Part shown: positions 8,401 to 17,279 of the stretch, in pieces
Numbering within the stretch: position 1 is the stretch's first letter
How the letters are laid out: every line of letters begins with the position of its first letter
From: Sphingobium sp052327305
GTDB taxonomy: Bacteria > Pseudomonadota > Alphaproteobacteria > Sphingomonadales > Sphingomonadaceae
Direction: 5' to 3'
DNA: 64,000 bases
NCBI RefSeq assembly: GCF_052327305.1
Contig: NZ_CP182486.1
Location: forward strand, 434,001-498,000
Program-made: the position numbers and the translations under genes
Notes under the pieces: generated by a model
Database searches by the model: none
What the model saw: only the letters and a program-made list of their open reading frames with translations
What the model was told of the DNA's origin: nothing

Positions 8401-11400
8401 CTAATGAAAATCATGGCTTTTGATCGGGATCAGATCATCGTCTTTCCAATGCCAGTCTGACCTTATTTGCGGCTTCCATGCCTCGTCCCCCCGGTCAGGC
8501 GCTCCGGGATAGGTCACGGCGTCACCGCGCGACACCAGTCTTGGAAGGTCCATTTCTCCCACTTTGCGCAGCAGTGGCGTCAGATCATTCAATCGATCGA
8601 CGATGACATGAATGACGCTCCCCTCTCGCTGCACTCGCCCGGTAATCGACAGCATCGCCGCTGACATCACGACACGCCGGTTCGCCTCAAAGCGATCGGG
8701 CCACAATATCGCGTTGGCGATACCGGTCTCATCCTCGAGAGTGAGGAAAAGCACGCCCTTGGCAGATCCCGGACGCTGGCGAACGAGAATGATACCGGCC
8801 AGATCGACGCGCGTGCCGTCCTTAATAGCGCTCAGTGATCCGCACGGCACGGCACCACGTCGCGACAGTTCGCTTCGCAGGAAGCTCACAGGATGCGCGC
8901 GCAAACTGAGCTGAGTCGCGCGATAATCCTCCACGACTTCGCGCCCGGCCGTCAGCGCAGTCAGCACGGGTGATGGCTCGTGGGTTTCCAGCAGCGCCAG
9001 CAATGGCGGTGGCTTCTCGCCCAGACCCCGGATCGTCCATAACGCGGCGCGGCGATCGAGTCCTAAGCCATGAAAGGCATCGGCCTGTGCCAGCTTTTCC
9101 AGTGCCGCCGTCTTCACTCCGGAGCGCCGCCAAAGATCGGCGATATCGCGGAAGGGCCGTTCCGCGCGCGCCAGAAGAATCCGCCCTGCCTCCTCAGCCG
9201 ACAGGCCGGTAACGATGCGCAGACCAAGGCGAAGCGGCCGGATAGGAGGCTTTTCATTGGGGGAGGCATTCTGCGGAACATCCACGCTTTCTATGATGGT
9301 GTCCCATTCGCTCGAGATGATGCAGGCCGGCCGTATTTCCACGCCGTGCTCGCGTGCATCGCGCACGATCTGGGCCGGCGCATAAAAGCCCATGGGCTGG
9401 GCGTTCAGCAGGGCTGCACAGAAAATGTCCGGATGATGGCACTTCATCCATGAAGAAGCATAAGCGATCTTGGCGAAGCTGGCGGCGTGGCTCTCGGGAA
9501 AGCCATAGCTACCGAAACCCTCGATCTGTTTTACCAGCCGCTCAGCAAATTCGAGGGAAATGTTGTTCTTCAGCATCCCCGAGATCAGCCGATCCCGAAA
9601 CTCCCCCACGCCACCTGTCATCTTGAAGGTGGCCATCGCGCGGCGAAGTCTGTCCGCCTCATTTGGGGAAAAGCCGGCGCCCAGAATGGCGACCTGCATG
9701 GCCTGCTCTTGGAAGAGCGGTACGCCCAGCGTCTTTTCAAGCACGTTCCCGAGCTTTGAACCCGGATACTCGAAGCGGATATTGGGGTTTTCACGCCTTT
9801 GCTCGCGCCGCTTGAGATAAGGATGGACCATATCCCCCTGGATCGGGCCGGGCCGCACTATCGCGACCTGAATAGCGATGTCGTAGAAATTGCGCGGACG
9901 CATCCGAGGCAGCATCGACATTTGCGCACGGCTTTCGATCTGGAAGACACCCAACGTGTCCGCACGGCACATCATGTCGAATGTCGCCTCGTCTTCGGCT
10001 TGCAAGACCGGGTCGGCGAGATTGAGCCTGACGCCCTTATATTCCGCGAGGAGATCGAACGCCCGGCGCATGCAGCCCAGCATGCCCAGGCCCAGAATAT
10101 CGACCTTCATGAAGCCGAGATACTCGATATCTTCCTTTTCCCATTCGATGACCTGCCGGTCGATCATTGCCGCAGGCTCCACCGGGATCAGATCCGCCAG
10201 AGCGTCCCGCGTCAGCACGAACCCGCCGGGGTGCTGCGAGAGATGGCGTGGGGTTCCGACCAGTTCGCGCGCCAGTTCCAGCGTCAGCGCCAGGCGAGGC
10301 TCGTTCAGGTCGAGATGCAAGGCCTCGACATGATCATCCGGAATGCCGTCGTTGGACCAACCCCAGACCTGTCCCGCCAGCGCGGCGGTCATGTCCTCCG
10401 GTAGCCCCATAACCTTACCGACCTCGCGGATTGCCCCTCGGGTCCGGAAGCGGCTGACGACCGCAGTCAGCGCAGCATGATCGCGGCCATAGCTTTCATA
10501 GATCCATTGGATCACTTCCTCTCGCCGCTCATGCTCGAAATCCACGTCGATGTCGGGCGGCTCCTGCCGATCTTCGGAAAGGAAGCGTTCGAAAAGCAAC
10601 TGATGCTTGACCGGATCGATCGAGGTAATGCCCAGCACGAAGCAGATCACTGAATTGGCGGCCGACCCCCTGCCCTGACATAATATGTCCTGGCTGCGCG
10701 CGAACTGGACGATGGAATGCACCGTCAGAAAATAGGCGGCATAGTCCCAGTGACGCACCAGTTTCAGTTCTTTGGTGAGCAGGCGCCGGTAGCTCCCTCC
10801 AGGGCGCTTGCCCGGCGTCATCGCGTTGAGTGCGCGCCAAGCCATTTTCTCCAAAGCCTTTTGCGGGCTGTGCGAGGACATCACACGCTCGTCAGGATAT
10901 TGGTGCTCGAGTTCGCGTAGCGAGAAGGTGCAGCGCTCGACGATCGCCTCCACCGCCATCAGAGCATCAGGATGATTGCGGAACAGCCGGGTCATTCTTT
11001 CCGACTGCTGGAGATGGCGCCCCGCATTGCGCTCTCGCCGGAATCCCAGTTCGTCGATCGTGGTTTTCTCCCGGATAGCCGTCACGACATCCTGAAGGAT
11101 CCGGCGTTCGGGGGTGTGATAAAGCGCATCCCCGGTCGCAAGCGGCGTCAATCCATAGGCGCGTGCAGCCAGCGCGGTTTCATGCAGGCGCAATGCTTCA
11201 CCGGGGCGCCGCCAGTGCGTGAGGCACACATGTCCTCGCTCAGGGAACAACTCTGCCATCCAGCCGAGTTGGATGGGGTCTGCTCTAAGGCCGGGCACAA
11301 GCGCGGCGACCAACCCATCGGCGTGGGTAGCGACGTCATCCCAATGCAGAAAGCACCTTCCCTTTTCCCCGCGCTGGGCGTCGGCCCGTCCCTTGCCAAG

Positions 11401-11697
11401 GCTCAGCAGGCGCGTGAGACGTGACCAGGCGGGGCGATCCTCGGGCCAGACGAGCAGCGATGCCCCATCGACCAGATCGAGGCGGCATCCATAGACCGGA
11501 CGTGGCGGCGTAGACATCTGGTCCCGCAACTGGTCGGCGGCATGAAGCGCCTGCACGACCCCTGCCACTGAGTTGCGATCGGTAATGCCCAACGCAGGCA
11601 TACCCATCAGCGCCGCCTGCGCGAAGAGCTCCTGAGGGCTGGATGCGCCCCGCAAAAAGCTGAAATGGGTTGTGACCTGAAGTTCGCTATAGGTCAT
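8401..11697 (-). CDS. dnaE2: Error-prone DNA polymerase DnaE2 (ImuC)
   Basis: This 1098-residue family C polymerase is the catalytic translesion polymerase of the SOS mutasome. It starts MTYSELQVTTHFSFLRGASS, the PHP domain (roughly residues 1-250). The polymerase catalytic carboxylates lie in PPDIDVDFEH near residue 380. HPGGFVLT, the fingers segment, a helix-hairpin-helix region and a C-terminal OB fold follow. Its length is shorter than replicative DnaE1 and typical of DnaE2. The ATG at 11697 overlaps the imuB TGA. Although the frame runs on to 11907, that extension lies in imuB and is not conserved-looking. Expression is expected to be SOS-controlled from the LexA site ahead of imuA. Confidence 0.96.
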   Translation of the reverse strand: MTYSELQVTTHFSFLRGASSPQELFAQAALMGMPALGITDRNSVAGVVQALHAADQLRDQMSTPPRPVYGCRLDLVDGASLLVWPEDRPAWSRLTRLLSLGKGRADAQRGEKGRCFLHWDDVATHADGLVAALVPGLRADPIQLGWMAELFPERGHVCLTHWRRPGEALRLHETALAARAYGLTPLATGDALYHTPERRILQDVVTAIREKTTIDELGFRRERNAGRHLQQSERMTRLFRNHPDALMAVEAIVERCTFSLRELEHQYPDERVMSSHSPQKALEKMAWRALNAMTPGKRPGGSYRRLLTKELKLVRHWDYAAYFLTVHSIVQFARSQDILCQGRGSAANSVICFVLGITSIDPVKHQLLFERFLSEDRQEPPDIDVDFEHERREEVIQWIYESYGRDHAALTAVVSRFRTRGAIREVGKVMGLPEDMTAALAGQVWGWSNDGIPDDHVEALHLDLNEPRLALTLELARELVGTPRHLSQHPGGFVLTRDALADLIPVEPAAMIDRQVIEWEKEDIEYLGFMKVDILGLGMLGCMRRAFDLLAEYKGVRLNLADPVLQAEDEATFDMMCRADTLGVFQIESRAQMSMLPRMRPRNFYDIAIQVAIVRPGPIQGDMVHPYLKRREQRRENPNIRFEYPGSKLGNVLEKTLGVPLFQEQAMQVAILGAGFSPNEADRLRRAMATFKMTGGVGEFRDRLISGMLKNNISLEFAERLVKQIEGFGSYGFPESHAASFAKIAYASSWMKCHHPDIFCAALLNAQPMGFYAPAQIVRDAREHGVEIRPACIISSEWDTIIESVDVPQNASPNEKPPIRPLRLGLRIVTGLSAEEAGRILLARAERPFRDIADLWRRSGVKTAALEKLAQADAFHGLGLDRRAALWTIRGLGEKPPPLLALLETHEPSPVLTALTAGREVVEDYRATQLSLRAHPVSFLRSELSRRGAVPCGSLSAIKDGTRVDLAGIILVRQRPGSAKGVLFLTLEDETGIANAILWPDRFEANRRVVMSAAMLSITGRVQREGSVIHVIVDRLNDLTPLLRKVGEMDLPRLVSRGDAVTYPGAPDRGDEAWKPQIRSDWHWKDDDLIPIKSHDFH

Positions 11698-13541
11698 CCG
11701 AACCGACCGTGCAGATACCAGCTCAGGTCGCCGGTTTCGGCGCGTTCGCCGTCCCCTCGTCGAAACAGCCAGAAACGGCGACCATCCTCGACCTCGACAC
11801 GGAAATAATCGCGAATGGCCTCGCGTTCGCCTGCCCGTTTCCACCATTCGCCGGTAATCCGCTCCGGTCCGTCCGCCCGCAGAACGCGGAGAGTCTGCCC
11901 TCGCCAAGTAAAACGGAGCGGCGGCTGATCGGGCAGATCCGCGATGACATGATCGAGCCGCTCAGGATAGCGGAACAGACGCGCAGGACGAGGACGCGAT
12001 GGATGCCAGGGATGATCCGCAGCACGTCCATCGAGCCATCTCACGTCGCTGGCTTTCAAAGGCGCATCACGGCGCGCCATCGGGGGCAAGGGTGAGCAAC
12101 GCCTGACACTGCGCTCGGGGACATCGCTCTCGACCGGCATATCCCGCCAGACCTGCAAGGAGCGATTGACCAGCATGTCAACCAAAGGCCCCAGATCCGC
12201 GGCCCTTTCCTCCAGTTGCTCGTCATAGGGTTGCGCGTCCAGTTTCTCGAAAGCACGAACGCGCAGATGCAAGGCATCAATGCCATAGCCCGGATCAATC
12301 GTCTCAATCCGGCGCCTGATGAGACGCAGGATATGCGCGGGATCACGATTGGCTCGCGCGAAGCCCAAGCGAATGATCTGAGGGTGCCCGTCCACGCGAT
12401 CCGCCACGAGCAGCAAGATACGAGCGCCGCCCCCCGCCTGAGCCAGAGCCTCCGTCAGGCGGGGCACCAATAGGCCGAGCCAGTGATCGATTGCCTCCGC
12501 TGTGGCAATCGGCTCGGCAAAGGACTGGGCAATATGAATGGAACGCGGCGGTATGACGGAATCGAGAGGCTCGGCTACATAGCCCAGCGCCTGATCGAGC
12601 CGGGCGGCTGCTTCGACCCCAAACCTTCGGGTAAATGGCGCGCGAGGCAAGGCGACCACGTCTGCCACTGTGACAATTCCCAGCCGCCGAAACAGGGAAA
12701 GGGTTTGATCCGGAAGTCGCAGCGCTGCTGCTGGCAAAGGAGACAATGCCTCCACATGGCGGCCTGGTGCGCAGATGTGGACCCTGTCCACATTCCGGGA
12801 AAGCGCCCAGGCCGCTCCCGCTGTATCCGCCACGGCGATCCGGGCCTGTATCTTCCGGCGGGACAGCAGCCTCAAGATCGCGTCCGCCATGCGGCGCTCA
12901 CCGCCATGCAGATGCGCCACTCCGGTCAAGTCCATGAATAATCCGTCAGCATCCGAAAGCGCCACGGTCGGCGTCCAGCGCGTCGCGAGAAACACCGCCA
13001 GTTGGCGAAGTTCTGCGGCATCTCCCTGAGGATCGGCATCACGCACAACAAGATGAGGCACCTGCGCACGCGCCTGTGTCAGCGCCATGCCTGATGCGAT
13101 GCCCAGCGCCTGCGCCGCAGGAGACGCAGCAGCGACCTCGACTTTCGCGGCCACCTTTCTGCTCGTCACAAGCGCAATGCCATTGCTTGTGGGAGATTGC
13201 GCCCTGCGAGTCGGAGGACGCGTTATCCTTTGCGGTTCCTTGAAGGGGGGATCGCTCACTTCGCTTGAGCGACCAAGCAGACGCATCGGCGGCTTTTGAT
13301 GATGCGGCAGCTTCGCAACCTGCTTCTTCACGTCTTCACGCGCCCAGCGCGCACCAGGGCGCCACCCGCTATTTCTTGGCGCATCGCACTGGAGCACTTT
13401 CTCCGCCTGTGCTGCGGCGCGAAGATCGCTCAGATCCGGTTCGGCTGCAGCCTGCTCAGGCCGCAACGCGAGAACTGGTTCGGCGTGAAGAATCCGGTCG
13501 ATCGACCAGTTCGGTAGCCAAAGCGCAGCAACCCGTCTCAT
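11694..13541 (-). CDS. imuB: ImuB, Y-family-like protein of the SOS mutasome
   Basis: ImuB is a Y-family polymerase relative without catalytic acids that bridges DnaE2, ImuA and the beta clamp. This 615-residue protein opens with RRVAALWLPNWSIDRI, where an active Y polymerase would have its metal-binding aspartates, so it looks non-catalytic. The palm region resumes at GIALVTSRKVAAK, and the little-finger and C-terminal parts follow. About 85 residues (roughly 40-125), rich in Arg, Pro and Gln, separate the two and look like an insertion relative to the usual ImuB. The gene overlaps imuA by 86 bases at its 5' end and dnaE2 by four at its 3' end. Confidence 0.92.
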   Translation of the reverse strand: MRRVAALWLPNWSIDRILHAEPVLALRPEQAAAEPDLSDLRAAAQAEKVLQCDAPRNSGWRPGARWAREDVKKQVAKLPHHQKPPMRLLGRSSEVSDPPFKEPQRITRPPTRRAQSPTSNGIALVTSRKVAAKVEVAAASPAAQALGIASGMALTQARAQVPHLVVRDADPQGDAAELRQLAVFLATRWTPTVALSDADGLFMDLTGVAHLHGGERRMADAILRLLSRRKIQARIAVADTAGAAWALSRNVDRVHICAPGRHVEALSPLPAAALRLPDQTLSLFRRLGIVTVADVVALPRAPFTRRFGVEAAARLDQALGYVAEPLDSVIPPRSIHIAQSFAEPIATAEAIDHWLGLLVPRLTEALAQAGGGARILLLVADRVDGHPQIIRLGFARANRDPAHILRLIRRRIETIDPGYGIDALHLRVRAFEKLDAQPYDEQLEERAADLGPLVDMLVNRSLQVWRDMPVESDVPERSVRRCSPLPPMARRDAPLKASDVRWLDGRAADHPWHPSRPRPARLFRYPERLDHVIADLPDQPPLRFTWRGQTLRVLRADGPERITGEWWKRAGEREAIRDYFRVEVEDGRRFWLFRRGDGERAETGDLSWYLHGRFG

Positions 13542-14196
13542 CGCAGGCCTCCACTGTCATTTCGAAAGGATCGCCCCCACGCTGTCGCAAGAGCTCCACT
13601 CGCCAGCGCGCGCGGCCCACCCCTGCCATCGGCAAGGGAGCCGAGGGTGCCGCACTGATCCTCCATTTTGTCCTGGCCGCAGATGGTTCGGCGAGAGGAT
13701 CGACATCGCCCCGGGCGGAGCGACGGAAAAGAAGTGCCATCGTCGTGCCGCCCTCGGCGGCGAGTTGCAGCCGTCGGGTGGCGGTCAGCGAAGCCTTTCC
13801 CACTTCAGCGATAACTGCGCCAAGGCCCCGATGACGCAAGGCATCCTCCATTGCGGCCAGTAAATCCGCGTCATTGCGTGCCGCAGCGAATATCAGCCGT
13901 TCTGGAGCCAGTCCTGCCTGCGACAAGGCGGGCGTGAAGAGATTATGACGGCGAACAAGCCAAAGAACCGGGCCGGGGTTACGCGCGGCAATCCCGGCAA
14001 TGAAAAGCGATGCAGGGGCATCATCCTGCGGATCTGCCTCACCCGCCCATGCTTCATGCAAGGCGTCGATGCGCAATCCTCCGTCACTCAGCCGCGCATC
14101 CATCTTTGAGATGCCGAAAGATAGGCACGGAGTCGTGGCGCGTTCCGCCTCGATCGCGGCAATGGTTTCACGCAAAAGGGCCAGAACGTTGGACAC
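13456..14196 (-). CDS. imuA: ImuA, RecA-like SOS mutasome component
   Basis: This 246-residue RecA/SulA-like protein acts with ImuB and DnaE2 in damage-induced mutagenesis. Core segments are LSFGISKMDARLSDGGL near residue 25, the strand PASLFIAGIAARNPGPVLWLV, and the second half LIFAAARNDADLLAAMEDALR. The frame is open to 14259. I prefer the GTG at 14196 (VSNVLALLRETI) because the LexA site at 14220-14234 would otherwise fall inside the gene. It is the first gene of the imuA-imuB-dnaE2 operon. The C-terminal end extends 86 bases into imuB in another frame. Confidence 0.88.
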   Translation of the reverse strand: MSNVLALLRETIAAIEAERATTPCLSFGISKMDARLSDGGLRIDALHEAWAGEADPQDDAPASLFIAGIAARNPGPVLWLVRRHNLFTPALSQAGLAPERLIFAAARNDADLLAAMEDALRHRGLGAVIAEVGKASLTATRRLQLAAEGGTTMALLFRRSARGDVDPLAEPSAARTKWRISAAPSAPLPMAGVGRARWRVELLRQRGGDPFEMTVEACDETGCCALATELVDRPDSSRRTSSRVAA

Positions 14197-14219
14197 GGAA
14201 CAGAGACTCGATGAAGCTT

Positions 14220-14234
14220 GTTCCTTTTTTGTTC
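14220..14234 (-). promoter_or_regulatory. LexA (SOS) box upstream of imuA
   Basis: The plus strand reads GTTC CTTTTTT GTTC, an exact GTTC-N7-GTTC direct repeat, the consensus for LexA in alphaproteobacteria. It lies 24 bases ahead of the proposed imuA GTG, where it would cover the promoter. Repression by LexA and induction by DNA damage are therefore expected for imuA-imuB-dnaE2. The match is seen directly; binding is inferred. Confidence 0.85.
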
Positions 14235-14359
14235 TTTTCCTTGATTGAGTCAACCACACGCTTCAAAGCGCCAATAAGACGCAGGTCGCCGCTCGCAGAA
14301 TTCGTCGTGCGGCCGGTTTGACGGTTGCGGATAAGGCGCTCCCCTGCAAAACGTTCAGC

Positions 14360-14590
14360 ATGACCGTCAGCGCGCTTCTGGATCTCTTAATCATCCGCTT
14401 GGTGCGCACCTACGGCGGCACGAAACAGCAATGGCGCAAGGCGATTGGTCCTGTGAAGGTGCACGACCGCGCTACGCATAGTCACTGCAACTGGTCCGTC
14501 TCACCGTCCGGCACCGCGCAAAGAAATGCCGCGATCGAACAGTTGCTCGATACCGTGCGCCTCGATCATCCAATTGTGGATGAAGACTAG
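14360..14590 (+). CDS. Small protein of unknown function
   Basis: The ATG at 14360 opens a 76-residue frame beginning MTVSALLDLLIIRLVRTYGG and containing THSHCNWSVSPSG and a C-terminal IEQLLDTVRLDHPIV. The mix of a basic amphipathic helix with a compact His/Cys/Trp segment looks like a folded protein rather than a shadow, and no gene lies on the opposite strand. I do not recognise the family. It is divergent from imuA, so its promoter region overlaps the LexA-site region; whether it is also SOS-controlled cannot be told. The first ATG of the frame (14318) is less likely. Confidence 0.6.
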   Translation: MTVSALLDLLIIRLVRTYGGTKQQWRKAIGPVKVHDRATHSHCNWSVSPSGTAQRNAAIEQLLDTVRLDHPIVDED

Positions 14591-14678
14591 CGTGTAATCG
14601 GCGAATATCAGGGGCGTCAGAGTCACATCGTCCAGCCAAAGCTGACACGGCACAGACTGGCTGTTTTCTGATGAAAAC

Positions 14679-14753
14679 TGGAGCGGGCGAAGGGATTCGA
14701 ACCCTCGACCCCAACCTTGGCAAGGTTGTGCTCTACCCCTGAGCTACGCCCGC
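14679..14753 (-). tRNA. tRNA-Gly (anticodon GCC)
   Basis: The minus strand folds as a complete cloverleaf: acceptor GCGGGCG pairs with CGCCCGC, the D arm contains AGCTCAGGGGTAGAGC, the anticodon arm is AACCTTGCCAAGGTT with anticodon GCC, and the T arm has GGGTTCGAATCCC. Discriminator U and an encoded CCA follow, 75 bases in all. It lies alone between imuA and the thioredoxin-like gene. Confidence 0.97.
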
Positions 14754-14938
14754 TCTGGCGGTCGCTGGGCTAGCCCGGCGACGGGTGAGGCGGGCCACTA
14801 GCACCCGACCCGGAGTGCGGCAAGTCCCTTTTGTTCTATTTTGCCAAAATCCTCAGCGCCCTTGCGAAGCGCGGTCCCTCTGCCCCATATTGAGCCGCAG
14901 CATACGACATCGTTTTTTTGAACCGAGGAGACAGGGTT

Positions 14939-15850
14939 GTGGCCACGCTAGGCCTTAGCGAGCAGGAGAAGCAGGCCGTCGCAGATTTTCGGCGCGATGT
15001 GGTCGATCCATCCCAGACCGCTCTGATCCTCGTGGATTTCTGGGCTGAGTGGTGTGGTCCCTGCAAACAGCTCTCGCCGATCATCGAGAAAATCGCTGAT
15101 GAATATGCCGACAAGGGCGTCAAGCTGGTCAAGATCAACGTTGACGAGAATGGGTTCATCGCGAGCCAGTTTCGCGTTCAGTCGATCCCGACTGTCTATG
15201 CAGTGTTTCAGGGCCAGCCGATCGCAGACCTCTCAAAAGCGCGAACCGAAGCCCAGTATCGGCAGATGCTCGATCAGCTTCTCGCGCAGTTGCCCATCGA
15301 GAGCGAGGCAAGCCGTGCTGCAGAGGATCTCGCGCCGCTGATCGCCATGGGTGAAGAGACATTGGCAACTGGCGACCATGAGCGCGCTCTGAGCATTTTC
15401 AGGCAGCTGAGTGACATGGCGCCAGATAATGCCCAGGTGGTGGGCGGGCAGATTCGCGCGCTTGCGGCGCTGGGCCGCGAAGACGAGGCAGAAGCGCTCC
15501 TCGGTGCTCTTCCCACCGACCTCGCCAAGGATCCTGCGATCGAGCGCGCGCGTGCGGCGATTGCCCTCGCCCGCGCGGCAGTGCCCGCTGCCCACCTCGC
15601 GCCACTTCAGAGCCGTGTTGCCGCCAATCCTGACGATCATGAAGCCCGTTTCGAGCTCGCCGGGGCGTTGATGGCTGCGGGGGACCGCGATGGTGCGGCT
15701 GACGCACTCCTGGAGATCATCAGGCAGGATCGCGACTGGGAAGACAGCAAAGCCCGCAATCAGCTTCTGCAGCTCTTCGAGGTGGTGGGTCTGGAAGATC
15801 CGTGGGTGTCCGCACAGCGCCGGCGCCTCTCGGCGATTCTCTTCGGCTGA
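14939..15850 (+). CDS. Thioredoxin-TPR protein, CnoX/YbbN-like co-chaperone
   Basis: The N-terminal 120 residues are a thioredoxin fold with the full active site WCGPC at residues 38-42 and the cis-proline segment VQSIPTVY. The rest is helical repeats of TPR type (EETLATGDHERALSIFRQL, ELAGALMAAGDRDGAADAL). This is the layout of CnoX/YbbN, which protects chaperone clients under oxidative stress; here the CxxC is intact, unlike in E. coli CnoX. The GTG at 14939 is chosen because GAGGAGACAGG lies just before it; a TTG at 14918 has no ribosome site. The length, 303 residues, suits the family. Confidence 0.88.
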   Translation: MATLGLSEQEKQAVADFRRDVVDPSQTALILVDFWAEWCGPCKQLSPIIEKIADEYADKGVKLVKINVDENGFIASQFRVQSIPTVYAVFQGQPIADLSKARTEAQYRQMLDQLLAQLPIESEASRAAEDLAPLIAMGEETLATGDHERALSIFRQLSDMAPDNAQVVGGQIRALAALGREDEAEALLGALPTDLAKDPAIERARAAIALARAAVPAAHLAPLQSRVAANPDDHEARFELAGALMAAGDRDGAADALLEIIRQDRDWEDSKARNQLLQLFEVVGLEDPWVSAQRRRLSAILFG

Positions 15851-15867
15851 CCTAGCGGAGCTGCGTT

Positions 15868-16479
15868 ATCCGTCGTCTTCCCGTCTTTCCCCTTGGTGGC
15901 GCGATCCTGTTTCCGCGCATGCACCTGCCGCTCCATATCTTCGAGCCGCGCTATCGGGCTATGATCAGCGAAGTCATGGCCAAGGATCAGCGGATTGGCA
16001 TGATCCAGCCCAGCGACAATGAGGATCCTCCGGCACTCTTCAGCATGGGCTGCATCGGTCGGATTGCCGAGGTGGAAGCGCTGGAAGACGGCCGTTTCAA
16101 TATCATTCTGGCCGGTGAGGCGCGCTTTCGCGTCGTTCGCGAGCTTGAAGTCACGACTCCTTTCCGACAGGTGGAAGCGGAACCGCTCAGTCCGGCAGAG
16201 GACGATCCTGGCTTCCTTTCCGCAACGGAGCGCGCCGGTCTGGAGATCGAGGCGCAGCAATTCGCCGAGCATCTTGGTTATCAGGTGGAATGGGAGGCCG
16301 TGACGCGGCTTGACGATGAAACGCTGGTCAATGCTATCGCTCAGATCGCTCCTTTCGACGTCGCCGCGAAACAGGCCCTGCTCGAAGCGAATCTACTGAC
16401 GGAGCGTTGCGCCATGGCTGTTCAGCTCATGCAGTTCTACGGGCGCGGTGACAGCGCCGGCTCCGCCACACTTCAGTAG
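15868..16479 (+). CDS. LON-substrate-binding-domain protein (apparent AUC start)
   Basis: This protein of about 203 residues is a standalone Lon N-terminal (LON/PUA-like) domain of unknown exact role, often linked to protein quality control. The conserved family start, RRLPVFPLGGAILFPRMHLP, is coded from 15871, but the frame has no ATG, GTG or TTG between the in-frame TAG at 15853 and the ATG at 15919, which would remove the first strand. An ATC at 15868 lies seven bases after a GGAG and would give exactly the usual N-terminus, so I use it. The alternatives are initiation at 15919 or a base error. It follows the thioredoxin-TPR gene by 17 bases, so the two are probably co-transcribed. Confidence 0.75.
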   Translation: MRRLPVFPLGGAILFPRMHLPLHIFEPRYRAMISEVMAKDQRIGMIQPSDNEDPPALFSMGCIGRIAEVEALEDGRFNIILAGEARFRVVRELEVTTPFRQVEAEPLSPAEDDPGFLSATERAGLEIEAQQFAEHLGYQVEWEAVTRLDDETLVNAIAQIAPFDVAAKQALLEANLLTERCAMAVQLMQFYGRGDSAGSATLQ

Positions 16480-16512
16480 ACTCTCACACGATTATGGTCT
16501 GGCCTGACTGGA

Positions 16513-17274
16513 TCAACCCGGCCCGAAGTTTTGCCATGCCAGCCGCGCAGTGAGCGCGAGTGACACGAAAATAAGCAGCGGCCGGATCACCTTGGCTCCG
16601 TGCCTGATCGCCAGATGCGAGCCGATCCATGCGCCGCTCATCGAGCCGAGGGCCATGATGAAGCCCAGCAGCCAGAGCGTCTTGCCGGACGCAACGAAGA
16701 GCAGGACGCCTGCAGCATTGCTCGCCAGATTGAAAAGTTTGGTATGGGCGGCCGCCCGGCGCAGGCCCATGCCCTTGAGCGCAACAAGGCTCGTCGTGAA
16801 AAAGCTGCCGGCGCCCGGACCAAAAAATCCGTCATAAAAGCCAATTGCGCCGCCCACCGGCGCGTATCCTTTAAGGCCCAGCCTCGCGCGGGAATCATCG
16901 TCGGTCATGCGAGGCGAAAGAACCATATAGGCGACGACGCAGATGATGAGCACCGGCATCACTTTGCCCAGCGCGTCGGCGGGGATGCGCTGGAGGACCC
17001 AAGCTCCAGCCATTGCGCAGACGAAGATGAATGCTGTCACGCCCATATAGCGCCGCACATCGATCAACCCCATACGCAGGTATCGCCAGAATGCCGTGGC
17101 CACCGAAAACACCGACTGCAGCTTATTGGTCGCCAACGCATTGACCGGAGGCAATCCGCTCGCCAACAAAGCGGGCACAGTGATTAGCCCACCGCCACCG
17201 GCGATGGAATCGATGAAGCCCGCAAGCATCGCAGCTGCGGTCAGCCAGACATAGCTCTCGATCCCGAGCGTCAC
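16513..17274 (-). CDS. TauE/SafE-family (TSUP) membrane exporter
   Basis: This 253-residue polytopic protein begins with GTG and has the TSUP signature: the first repeat GFIDSIAGGGGLITVPAL with LPPVNALATNKLQ, and the second repeat GFYDGFFGPGAGSFFTTS followed by LRRAAAHTKLFNLASN. Such carriers move sulfite, sulfoacetate or other small sulfonates and organic anions; the substrate here is unknown. It starts five bases after the stop of the upstream UbiH-like gene and is probably co-transcribed with it. Nothing in the sequence singles out the transported anion. Confidence 0.9.
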   Translation of the reverse strand: MTLGIESYVWLTAAAMLAGFIDSIAGGGGLITVPALLASGLPPVNALATNKLQSVFSVATAFWRYLRMGLIDVRRYMGVTAFIFVCAMAGAWVLQRIPADALGKVMPVLIICVVAYMVLSPRMTDDDSRARLGLKGYAPVGGAIGFYDGFFGPGAGSFFTTSLVALKGMGLRRAAAHTKLFNLASNAAGVLLFVASGKTLWLLGFIMALGSMSGAWIGSHLAIRHGAKVIRPLLIFVSLALTARLAWQNFGPG

Positions 17275-17279
17275 ACTGC

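Noticed and set aside
14640..14678. Hairpin just 3' of the tRNA-Gly gene as a terminator
   Set aside because: Only a five-base TTTTC/GAAAA stem is present and no T-run follows on the minus strand, so it is too weak to call.
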